The notes beneath the pieces are model-generated. The model made no database searches, was not told where the DNA came from, and saw only the letters and a list, made by a program, of their open reading frames with translations. Source: Terriglobales bacterium (GTDB taxonomy: Bacteria > Acidobacteriota > Terriglobia > Terriglobales > Acidobacteriaceae). From it: a stretch of 56,235 nucleotides of DNA. The position numbers were made by a program, and so were the translations under genes. Of the stretch, positions 44,176 through 52,237 are shown one piece after another. The stretch is taken from the NCBI GenBank assembly GCA_025451215.1, contig JANWKU010000058.1:1-56235 (forward strand), given 5' to 3'. The first letter of the stretch is position 1. Every line of letters begins with the position of its first letter.

Positions 44176-44919
44176 ATGTTTCGTCTCATGTGCATCACGG
44201 CCCATCCCGATGATGAAGCGGGAGGCTTCGGCGGCACGCTGCGCCTCTATGCCGACCGCGGCGTAAAAACTTGCGTTGTATGTTTGACCCCGGGACAGGC
44301 CGCGACCAACCGCGGAGGCGCTAAAAATGACCAGGAACTCTCCGCCATGCGGCGCGATGAATTTGCGGCTTCCTGCGAAATTCTGAAGGTTTCGCAGGGG
44401 ATCGTTCTCGACTATCCTGACGGAAAACTTCATCGCATGGACCTCTACCACGTCGTATGCGATCTCACTCTGCGCATACGACAATTCCGCCCGCAGGTTG
44501 TAATGACTTTCGGCCCGGAAGGCGGACTTACGGGCCATACCGATCACTCGATGGCAGGCATCTTCGCTTCGTTAGCATTCCAGTGGGCGGGCCGAAACAA
44601 CCGTTTCCCCGACCAGTTAAACGACAGCGTGACTACTTATCAGCCGCAGAAGCTCTACTTCGCAACCGCCGACTTCGGCATTCCCGGACGGCCTCCGGTG
44701 ACGCTGCCTCCGGCCACCGCGTCAGTGGAAATCGGCAATTTGTTGGAGACCAAGATTGCCGCGTTCAAGAAGCACACCAGCCAGTCCCCGCTATGGCCAC
44801 TCTTTGAGAAAAATATTAGCCAGCGCGCCAAGCGCGAGCTGTTTCACCTGGCTGCTTCGGTAAATTCAGGCTTGATTGTCCAGGAAAATGATTTGTTCAC
44901 AGGCGTGAAGGAGGATTAA
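44176..44919 (+). CDS. PIG-L family deacetylase
   Basis: The 247-residue product has the zinc motif AHPDDE at residues 9-14 and the downstream GLTGHTDH with the third zinc ligand, the hallmarks of PIG-L/LmbE N-deacetylases. These remove an acetyl group from N-acetylglucosamine-type substrates, for example in bacillithiol (BshB) or mycothiol synthesis. No bshA or bshC gene is nearby, so the substrate is open. A hairpin follows the stop codon. Confidence 0.87.
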   Translation: MFRLMCITAHPDDEAGGFGGTLRLYADRGVKTCVVCLTPGQAATNRGGAKNDQELSAMRRDEFAASCEILKVSQGIVLDYPDGKLHRMDLYHVVCDLTLRIRQFRPQVVMTFGPEGGLTGHTDHSMAGIFASLAFQWAGRNNRFPDQLNDSVTTYQPQKLYFATADFGIPGRPPVTLPPATASVEIGNLLETKIAAFKKHTSQSPLWPLFEKNISQRAKRELFHLAASVNSGLIVQENDLFTGVKED

Positions 44920-44920
44920 A

Positions 44921-44959
44921 GCACCACGAGAAAACGATATTCCCGTGGCGCTTCTTTCT
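44921..44959. terminator. Possible bidirectional terminator
   Basis: GCACCACG (44921-44928) pairs with CGTGGCGC (44944-44951) with one mismatch; the plus strand continues TTCTTTCT and the minus strand continues with TTTAATCC. It lies between the convergent PIG-L and M61 genes and may serve both. Confidence 0.45.
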
Positions 44960-44960
44960 A

Positions 44961-46874
44961 TCACCGCGCCTTAATAATGTCGCCCAGCATGTCCGGCTTC
45001 GATTCATCCCGCACCAGATGCGGATATTTCTGCCCGCCGTGGTAATCAATTTTGTAGATAATGAAATAATCCGTATTCTCCACCAACAATTCCAGAGGCG
45101 ATGAACTGGTTTTCCCTTCATCGAGCGCACTGCGAAACACTTGCTCGGAATAACGCCTTCCATTTACCGCCACGATCTTCATGCCCGGCCCAATGCCCGC
45201 CTTGGCCGCGGGCATGCCTTCCACGGTGTCAATGATGGTGCCATCGGCCTGGAGCAGTAAGCCCACGGAGTATTCTGCGTTGATCTCTTTACGCTCGTCT
45301 TCCCATGCTGCGGCCCGTTCGCTGCGGGACTCATCGTAAGTGACCTTCCAGCCGCTTTCTTCCACGCCCCCCAGCGGCGCGCCCGGTCCATGGTTGGTGA
45401 GCCGTTCGGTCCAAAAACCGCGCCAGTCATAAGGAGCAATCTGATTCAGCGCATTCACAATGTCATCAAAGGTGTAAGTCTTTACGACTTCCGGATCGCC
45501 ACTGGGCTCGCCGTAAAACAGGTGGCAGAAATCGTCAATGGATTTTGCCCCCTTCGTTTGCTGGCGGATGATCGTGTCAGCCCAAAGCCAATTCAACACG
45601 TCTTCTTCGTAATAATCCAAAGGACGACGCCACGAAACCCATTGGTCAGGGGCATTCTGCATGGAAGGGACGCCATCCGCTGTGTCCTGTAAATTGCGCC
45701 ACGTGCGGCCCGGACGATGGTCGAGCATGGCGGCGATCATCCCGAGATTGTCGCGATATTGTTCCGGAGAACGCAGTCCGCTGCGCGCGCTCAACACGTC
45801 TCCGAGATAAGAGGTCAATCCTTCATAGACCCAAAGCAAATCCGTCTGCATCGGTTTTTCATAGTCGGGAGTGGTCAGATCAGCCGGCCTGCGATATTTC
45901 CCATTCCACGAATGAACGTATTCGTGAGGGAGCAAGCCTATTTCCAGCATGCGGTATGTCGCGTCGGAAATTCCCCGCTCCGGCAAACGGCTATCGTCAG
46001 ACTCATGGTGCTCCAAACCAAAATGCGCGACGTGGTCGCTCAGAGTAAAAATAAAGTGATAATCGCGAAAGTGACGCGCGCCAAAAAGTTTGTACGCCTG
46101 CTCGGTTAAATCCTTGTAGTTGTCAAACAGGCTTTCCGGCGCGTTAAGCGCCGCAGCGCTGTCGGCGGTTATATCGAGTTCCTGATGAGGGTTCTCCGCC
46201 AGGGGAACCACTTTCATGTACTCGCCGGTGACAGTGGGTGAATCCACTAATTCGGTCAGCGACGTTGGTTTGAACTCAATTTGCGCACCATTTTGCGAAG
46301 CCACCGGCAACGGTGTGGCAAATTTCCATCCAGCGGGAAGTTGCAGGCTCAATTGATAACTTAGATCATCCGAATTCCACCCAGCCGGATACAACAGCAG
46401 CGTGTTCCAACTTAGAATCGCCAGCTTGTCGGTCGCCGAAGGGCCGGCGGTGTAAATCCCCTCTTCCACCGGAGCAATAAAATCCAACGACGCTTCCACG
46501 CTGGTTACGCCTGCAGGCACCTCCACGTGAAACTTCCATCCGTCTTGCAAGTCGCGGCGCCATTTCAAGTCGTGCCCGTTGGCAGCGAATTTGAGTCCGG
46601 TCAGGTCTTCAATGGGTCCAGTGGGGCCGTGTTCGCCGGGTATCCACTTGGGGTAATAAAGAGTTAGCGTGCCGGGTGTGGCGGGAATATTTAACCTGGC
46701 ATGAAATATTTTTCGCGGCGCGTCAGTGGCGTCTACCGACATCGTTATCAAGGTAGGAGCTTTCGCCGCGGCTGTCTGCCGGACGGCTGATTTCTCTTTC
46801 GCGAAAATTGGTGCGGTTACGATAAGGACGAAAAGAAGGAATGAAATCAAGTAAGACTTGCAAGACAAGCGCAT
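44961..46874 (-). CDS. M61 family metallopeptidase
   Basis: The product is 637 residues from the ATG at 46874, which has AGGAG 6 nt upstream; a longer frame from 46934 lacks this. A signal peptide (SYLISFLLFVLIVTAPIFA) is followed by the N-terminal beta domain, the gluzincin site LLPHEYVHSWNGKYRRP (HExxH with the M61 WN) near residue 330, and a C-terminal PDZ-like domain (AAKAGIGPGMKIVAVNG). M61 enzymes are glycyl aminopeptidases. It is likely periplasmic. Confidence 0.9.
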   Translation of the reverse strand: MRLSCKSYLISFLLFVLIVTAPIFAKEKSAVRQTAAAKAPTLITMSVDATDAPRKIFHARLNIPATPGTLTLYYPKWIPGEHGPTGPIEDLTGLKFAANGHDLKWRRDLQDGWKFHVEVPAGVTSVEASLDFIAPVEEGIYTAGPSATDKLAILSWNTLLLYPAGWNSDDLSYQLSLQLPAGWKFATPLPVASQNGAQIEFKPTSLTELVDSPTVTGEYMKVVPLAENPHQELDITADSAAALNAPESLFDNYKDLTEQAYKLFGARHFRDYHFIFTLSDHVAHFGLEHHESDDSRLPERGISDATYRMLEIGLLPHEYVHSWNGKYRRPADLTTPDYEKPMQTDLLWVYEGLTSYLGDVLSARSGLRSPEQYRDNLGMIAAMLDHRPGRTWRNLQDTADGVPSMQNAPDQWVSWRRPLDYYEEDVLNWLWADTIIRQQTKGAKSIDDFCHLFYGEPSGDPEVVKTYTFDDIVNALNQIAPYDWRGFWTERLTNHGPGAPLGGVEESGWKVTYDESRSERAAAWEDERKEINAEYSVGLLLQADGTIIDTVEGMPAAKAGIGPGMKIVAVNGRRYSEQVFRSALDEGKTSSSPLELLVENTDYFIIYKIDYHGGQKYPHLVRDESKPDMLGDIIKAR

Positions 46875-46995
46875 GAAAGCTCCTGGGAACCTGGGCGTGC
46901 CGCAGAAAACGAATATAGCAGCATGGAATCGCAAGTTCCATCCATGCGCAGGGCATTCGAGTGATATTTCCAGACAGACTGGTCGGTTGCCTTGT

Positions 46996-47001
46996 TATCA
47001 T
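46996..47001 (+). promoter_or_regulatory. Probable -10 element of tmk (leaderless)
   Basis: TATCAT ends 8 nt before the GTG at 47010, and no ribosome binding site precedes either possible start codon. Confidence 0.35.
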
Positions 47002-47009
47002 CTTGCTTC

Positions 47010-47690
47010 GTGACTTCACATTCACATCGCGGAAAATTTATCACCTTCGAGGGGCTGGACGGCTGCGGAAAGAGCACGCAACTGGGAAAGCTGGCCGCCG
47101 CTCTCAGGTCTCAGGGAATGATCGTGGTGGAAACTCGCGAGCCGGGAGGCACACAGGCAGCGGAAAAAATCCGTCAGCTCCTGTTGAACAGCAGAACGTC
47201 TCCGCTGGCTCCGAATACGGAATTGGCGCTCATGTTTGCGGCCCGAGTCCAACACATTGAGCAGATAATCGCACCCGCGCTTGAGGCTGGAAAAATTGTG
47301 CTTTGCGACCGCTTCACCGATTCGAGCGAAGCATATCAAGGCGGCGGACGAAAACTTGGCAGCAAGCCCGTGCTGGAACTGCATCGCATTCTATGCGGAG
47401 ATTTGCAGCCAAATCTTACAATCTTGATGGACTCTGACGTTGTGGCCAGCGTTCGCCGCGCGCGCCGGCGCAATAAAGCGCAGGCGGAATCGGCGTCAAA
47501 TCATGCCTCTGATGAAGGCCGCTTTGAGAAAGAGAACCGGGCATTCTTCGAGCGCGTTCGCGAGGCCTATTTGACGATTGCACGCCGCGAGCCGCGGCGC
47601 GTGAAATTAGTGGACGCTCGCGGAACAATTTCACAAACCCACAAAAAGATCCTGGAACTGGTACAAAAGACTCTGAAGCCCGCGAAATAA
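47010..47690 (+). CDS. tmk: Thymidylate kinase
   Basis: Tmk makes dTDP from dTMP. The product is about 226 residues from the GTG at 47010; a TTG at 46992 is an alternative. It has ITFEGLDGCGKSTQ (P-loop), ETREPGGTQAAEKIR, CDRFTDSSEAYQGGGR (the DRF/dTMP-binding motif), and a basic LID region (RRARRRNKA). It ends 3 bp before holB, the standard tmk-holB pair. Confidence 0.94.
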   Translation: MTSHSHRGKFITFEGLDGCGKSTQLGKLAAALRSQGMIVVETREPGGTQAAEKIRQLLLNSRTSPLAPNTELALMFAARVQHIEQIIAPALEAGKIVLCDRFTDSSEAYQGGGRKLGSKPVLELHRILCGDLQPNLTILMDSDVVASVRRARRRNKAQAESASNHASDEGRFEKENRAFFERVREAYLTIARREPRRVKLVDARGTISQTHKKILELVQKTLKPAK

Positions 47691-47693
47691 ATA

Positions 47694-48791
47694 ATGCCCT
47701 TTTCAGATTTCCACGGAAACCCGGCCGTCGTACATCGCCTGCGCGATATGCTGGCGCGCAACCGTTTTCCGCAAGCTGTAATTCTGGCAGGGCCGGAAGG
47801 GTCGGGAAAATACACTCTGGCCCTGATGCTGGCGCAGGCAATGAATTGTTTGGAGCCAATCCAGACAGAAGGATTGCCAGACTTCTGCGGAAAATGCGCC
47901 AACTGCACGCGCATTGCGCAGAGTCAGGATTTGGATACGCTTTCCGCGGAAGCGGTGGAAACTCGGGAATCTCTCCGCGAAACCGACAAAAAAGAGACCC
48001 GGCTGTTTATTCAGACCCATCCTGACGTCCTCGTGATTCCACCCGATCCACCGCAACTGGTAATCAAGATGGACCAGGTGCGGCGCGTCATCGAGACAAT
48101 TTATTTTCGTCCCGGAGAAGCAAGAGAGCGCGTTTACATTTTCACGACCTCAGCTTTCATGAAAGAGGCGGCCAACTCGCTCTTGAAGGTGCTGGAGGAG
48201 CCGCCGGAGTTCGCCACGATTTTCCTGCTCACGGAAAATGCCGGAGAGTTTCTGCCCACGATCCGCTCGCGTTCTACCATCATTACTTTGGCGCCGCTGA
48301 GCGTAAGTGAAGTGGAGCAATATCTGGCGCAACAGCGTCCTGAATGGAAGACGCCACAACGCGCGCTGGTGGCACGACTCAGCGACGGCGCGCTTGGCAA
48401 AGCGCGCACTTTTGATATTGCAGTGTATGTAGCGGCCCGGGCCCACGCCCTGACCATCTTGAATGTTGCGCTCCGCGGTGGTGATCACAGCGAGTTGTTC
48501 AAAGCCACTGAAACGTATCGCGCCGGAGCGGAGGGCCGCGAAAAAACAGACAATCTGCTAAAGACGATTTATTCCCTGCTCCAGGATTTGTTGTTCCTGA
48601 ATTCCGGCACTCCAGATCTGGTGCGAAATACTGACATCATCGGCGAATTAAAAAAGCTAGCAGAGGCCGCCGATTTCTCCTGGATCGCCACGGCCGCTGA
48701 TCGTTTGAATGATGTGGAACGCGGCATGCGCCGGAATCTATTACGATCTCTGTCGCTGGACGCTTTTGCCACGGCTCTGGAACGCGGCTAA
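47694..48791 (+). CDS. holB: DNA polymerase III subunit delta'
   Basis: The delta' subunit is part of the clamp loader. The 365-residue product has the P-loop GPEGSGKYT (residues 33-41), a zinc module with Cys 52, 65, 68 and 71 (DFCGKCANC), VIKMDQVRRVIETIYFRPGE, the SANSLLKVLEEPPEFATIFLLTEN-like segment and TIRSRS (sensor 1). In E. coli delta' the P-loop is lost, whereas here it looks intact. It follows tmk at 3 bp and converges with the MFS gene. Confidence 0.92.
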   Translation: MPFSDFHGNPAVVHRLRDMLARNRFPQAVILAGPEGSGKYTLALMLAQAMNCLEPIQTEGLPDFCGKCANCTRIAQSQDLDTLSAEAVETRESLRETDKKETRLFIQTHPDVLVIPPDPPQLVIKMDQVRRVIETIYFRPGEARERVYIFTTSAFMKEAANSLLKVLEEPPEFATIFLLTENAGEFLPTIRSRSTIITLAPLSVSEVEQYLAQQRPEWKTPQRALVARLSDGALGKARTFDIAVYVAARAHALTILNVALRGGDHSELFKATETYRAGAEGREKTDNLLKTIYSLLQDLLFLNSGTPDLVRNTDIIGELKKLAEAADFSWIATAADRLNDVERGMRRNLLRSLSLDAFATALERG

Positions 48792-48803
48792 AGCCACGCT
48801 GTA

Positions 48804-50150
48804 TTAATCCTGCACAACTCTGCTCGTCATCTCAACGGATGGCTCTCCGCCCGCAATGCCTTGCGCAATAATCAGCCGTCTGGCTTCGGTCCGGATCTTT
48901 GGTAAATTCCTTCCAAAGATTACTGCCCCACCGATCGCCGCAACCGCGCCCATGGCTACCGTAACAGGAGCTCCCAACCGGTCCGCCAAAGCGCCCGCCA
49001 AAAGCGTGCCGAAAGGGGCCATGCCCATGAACATCATGGAATAAACCGCCATCACTCGACCGCGTAGTTCATCAGGAGACATTGCCTGGATCAGCGTATT
49101 CGAGGACGACATTTGGAACATCATGCAAAAGCCGACCGGCACCAGCAATGCTGTAGACAGCCAAAAGGTATGTGAGAAGGAAAATAAAACCAGAAATACT
49201 CCAAAGCCCCCGCAGGAATACGCAACCCATCGGCCAAGTCCCCGCACGCCGCTGCGAGAGGCGAGCGTCAGCGCTCCGAGCAGAGCGCCCACTCCAGTTG
49301 CGCCCATCAATATTCCCAAACCGCGCGCCCCGCTATGCAGCACGCGATCGGCAAAAATCGGCATCAACACGACGTAAGGCATGGCCACGAAACTCACCAG
49401 TCCCAGCAGCAGCAGAATGACGCGGATGGGCGCGGTTCCGCGTACAAAGCGGAACCCTTCCATAATGTGCGCAAGCGGGGACACACCTGTGGCGCGAGGG
49501 GCGACTCGAGTAATTTGCATCATCAGCAAGCCTGCAATCACCGCGATATAGCTGACGGAGTTCGCAAAAAAACACCAGCCTTCGCCGATCCTGGCCACAA
49601 GAATTCCGGCAATCGCGGGCCCAATAATGCGAGCGCCATTGAACATGGACGAATTCAAGGCGATGGCGTTCATCAGGTCTTCCCTGCCCACCATGTCCAT
49701 TAAAAACGCCTGCCGTCCGGGGATATCGAAGGCATTCACCACCCCCAAAAGCGCGGCAAGAACAAAAATTTCCCATATCTTGATTCGTCCGCTCAGCGTA
49801 AGCGCGGCGTAGATTCCCGCAAGGATCATCGAGCACACTTGCGTGCCAATCACCACTCGCTGCCGGTTATACCGGTCAGCGACAATGCCGCCCAGCGGCG
49901 CGACCAGGAATACGGGAATCTGGCTGCTAAAACCAACCGCCCCCAGCAACAGCGATGAACCGGTTAGGCGGTAAACCAGCCAGGATTCCGCGATCGTCTG
50001 CATCCATGTGCCAACCAGCGAAATTAATTGTCCACTGAAAAACAGTTGGAAATTGCGATGCCGCAATGCGCGCAGCGTCACCGGCAACCATCCGCCGGGG
50101 GGCTGATCCTGATTTTGCTTGGACAAATCTGCTGCGCTCAGGTCGTTCAC
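48804..50150 (-). CDS. MFS transporter, EntS/MFS_3-like
   Basis: The 448-residue protein has about twelve membrane helices. The N-terminal region (ALRHRNFQLFFSGQLISLVGTWMQTIAESWLVYRLT) and the loop GGIVADRYNRQRVVIGTQ are typical of the MFS_3 branch, which includes the enterobactin exporter EntS. MSSSNTLIQAMSPDELRGRVMAVYSM is the other signature. It probably exports a small molecule. It starts at GTG and is convergent with holB, 12 bp apart. Confidence 0.85.
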   Translation of the reverse strand: MNDLSAADLSKQNQDQPPGGWLPVTLRALRHRNFQLFFSGQLISLVGTWMQTIAESWLVYRLTGSSLLLGAVGFSSQIPVFLVAPLGGIVADRYNRQRVVIGTQVCSMILAGIYAALTLSGRIKIWEIFVLAALLGVVNAFDIPGRQAFLMDMVGREDLMNAIALNSSMFNGARIIGPAIAGILVARIGEGWCFFANSVSYIAVIAGLLMMQITRVAPRATGVSPLAHIMEGFRFVRGTAPIRVILLLLGLVSFVAMPYVVLMPIFADRVLHSGARGLGILMGATGVGALLGALTLASRSGVRGLGRWVAYSCGGFGVFLVLFSFSHTFWLSTALLVPVGFCMMFQMSSSNTLIQAMSPDELRGRVMAVYSMMFMGMAPFGTLLAGALADRLGAPVTVAMGAVAAIGGAVIFGRNLPKIRTEARRLIIAQGIAGGEPSVEMTSRVVQD

Positions 50151-50314
50151 GTTATCTATGCTTTTGATGTGCGCTCACTGCTCACCGATTCGGGTCGCTG
50201 TTCGAGTGGCAATTCTTTTCCCTCAGCATACTGCCTCTTCGCCCCTGGCAGGCATCCTATGGTGACTTATTAGTGACTTTCAGGGACCGCATAACTGGGT
50301 TAGAGTTAAAAACA

Positions 50315-50746
50315 ATGGATTCGAGCATACAAATCGAGCGTCGAGCAGCCCAACGTTTTGATCTCCAACTTCCCGTATCGTTGCACGTAGCCAACGAAGG
50401 GAAGGAGAATCGGGCCTTGACTAACGATTTAAGCGCCGCAGGCACGCTGCTTTATACCGACCGTTGTCTGGAAGAAAACGCCAGCGTGGAACTCACTTTC
50501 GTCATGCCCTCGGAAATCACCTTTGATGGCAACCTCCGCGTCCGCTGTCTGGGAAAAGTTTTGCGCGTAGCTCCGCCGCAAGTGGGCTCGAATTACAGCG
50601 TCGCCATTCATTTTGATCATTACGAATTTCTTCCCGACAAGGAAGCTTCCGTCCGGTATGCCCCGGTCGTTTCAGATCCGGCGGAGCAGGAAGAACTATC
50701 GCTAAGCTCGCATGTTTTTCATCCTCGCAGCCCGCTTTCCATTTAA
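50315..50746 (+). CDS. Single PilZ domain protein
   Basis: The 143-residue protein starts at the ATG at 50315, giving IERRAAQRFDLQLPVSL with the RxxxR motif and NDLSAAGTLLYT with DxSxxG, so cyclic di-GMP binding is likely. An upstream in-frame GTG at 50273 has no ribosome binding site. A short acidic tail ends the protein. It lies about 280 bp upstream of the CpaE-like gene on the same strand. The partner protein is unknown. Confidence 0.83.
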   Translation: MDSSIQIERRAAQRFDLQLPVSLHVANEGKENRALTNDLSAAGTLLYTDRCLEENASVELTFVMPSEITFDGNLRVRCLGKVLRVAPPQVGSNYSVAIHFDHYEFLPDKEASVRYAPVVSDPAEQEELSLSSHVFHPRSPLSI

Positions 50747-51022
50747 CAGGTCCCATTTTTTCTAACTATCTTTGCTTCTGTAGGTTTCAGCGAAACTCCG
50801 CGCTAGTTGTGGAGATAAGTGTGCTCTTCTATTCCTTTTCAAGCGGTTTGTTTTGCCATAGAATGTTTTTACAAGGGACATCCATCGCGTGGTTGTCCTT
50901 AGATTTCTTACTGTTACAAACTTTGTATTGCTGCTCTGAAGGGCTATTACCAAAGTCACTTGGCTTGGTGTCTCCCCCTCCATAGCATGGTTCGATTAGA
51001 AACTCTTTAGAGATTGGATTTC

Positions 51023-52234
51023 ATGCCAGGCATCGCGGTCTCCTATTTAGCGGAAGAAAAAGACCGGTTGATAGTGATCCAAAACCGGTTGGATAGCGCG
51101 CAGTTGAGCCGCAACGTATTCAGCCATGGCGCGTTCCCTTCCTCTGCGACCGATTCCATTCTGCGGCAAATTCAGGATGTGCGCTCCGACGTGGTTCTCA
51201 TTGATATTGACCCGAACCACCCACAACGGGCCATCTCCGCGATTGAATTGATTCATGCCACAACTTCTGATGTCGTGATTTTCGCCTCTGGCGAAATGAC
51301 CAACCCAGCGACCATCGTTTCCGTCATGCGCGCCGGCGCTCGTGAATATCTTGACCGGAATGCCACCACGGAAGCCATCGCTGAAGCGTTTGCCCGCTAC
51401 ACAACCGCTCGCAATAAAGCTCGCGCCGGTTCAGGCCGCGCGCGGGTATTTACCTTCACCAACGCCAAGGGCGGCGCGGGCGCAACCACCGTGGCCGTGA
51501 ACACCGCCATCTCATTGCAGGAGTCGCAGGGCAATGTTTTGCTGGTGGACTTTGCTCCTTTGGGCCATGCCGCGCTCCATTTGAATGCGCGTCCCACTTT
51601 CGGACTTCCCGATGCCCTCCAGAACCTTCATCGCATGGATGCCTCGTTGCTCGATGGCTTAATGACCGAATGCAAAGGTGGACTGCGTTTGCTTGCGGGC
51701 TCGCAGCAGCCATTGGCCGCAGTTCCGGCCGCTGCGGAACTCGCCCGGCTCTTCGATCTGCTGGTTATTCACTTCCGCTATGTCGTGGTGGATTGCTCCA
51801 ATCGCGTGGACCAGACGGCACGCATGTTATGCGATCTTTCCAGTGCCATGTTGGTAGTGGCGCAAACGGATGTGGTTTCTTTGTGGAGCGCCGGACGCAT
51901 GCACACATTTCTTGAAGAAGGCGGACAAGAAAAGGTCCGTTTGGTCCTGAATCGTTACAAAAAAATCCCCGGCTTTAGCGATGAGGACGTCGAAAGAGCC
52001 ACCGACACAAAGCTTCTGTGGAAGATTCCCAACAATTTCCAGGCAATTGCCCCCGCCATTGATAAGGGAGTTCCAGTGGCATTGCATGATAATCAGGAAA
52101 TTGGCCGCTCTTATCGTGGCCTGGCTGCGGCTTTGGCTGGAGCAGCCTCGAATGCCGAAGGCGGATTGGCCCTCACCCCGCAGACTACCAAAGGCGCCGG
52201 ACGCCTGTTGTCACCGCTGCGCGCCGAGCGCTAG
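51023..52234 (+). CDS. CpaE/TadZ-like P-loop ATPase with N-terminal receiver-like domain
   Basis: The 403-residue product has a receiver-like N-terminal domain (about 1-120, SDVVLIDIDPNHPQRA, DVVIFASGEMTNPATI, RAGAREYLDRNA) and a MinD/ParA-type ATPase domain (about 135-370). The P-loop is KGGAGATT at 149-156, with Ala where the usual deviant Walker A has Lys, a feature common in CpaE/TadZ pilus-positioning proteins. LLVDFAPLGHAALHLN and VVVDCSNRVDQT follow. No other tad/cpa genes are in the window. Polar localisation or pilus assembly is a plausible role. Confidence 0.8.
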   Translation: MPGIAVSYLAEEKDRLIVIQNRLDSAQLSRNVFSHGAFPSSATDSILRQIQDVRSDVVLIDIDPNHPQRAISAIELIHATTSDVVIFASGEMTNPATIVSVMRAGAREYLDRNATTEAIAEAFARYTTARNKARAGSGRARVFTFTNAKGGAGATTVAVNTAISLQESQGNVLLVDFAPLGHAALHLNARPTFGLPDALQNLHRMDASLLDGLMTECKGGLRLLAGSQQPLAAVPAAAELARLFDLLVIHFRYVVVDCSNRVDQTARMLCDLSSAMLVVAQTDVVSLWSAGRMHTFLEEGGQEKVRLVLNRYKKIPGFSDEDVERATDTKLLWKIPNNFQAIAPAIDKGVPVALHDNQEIGRSYRGLAAALAGAASNAEGGLALTPQTTKGAGRLLSPLRAER

Positions 52235-52237
52235 TTC

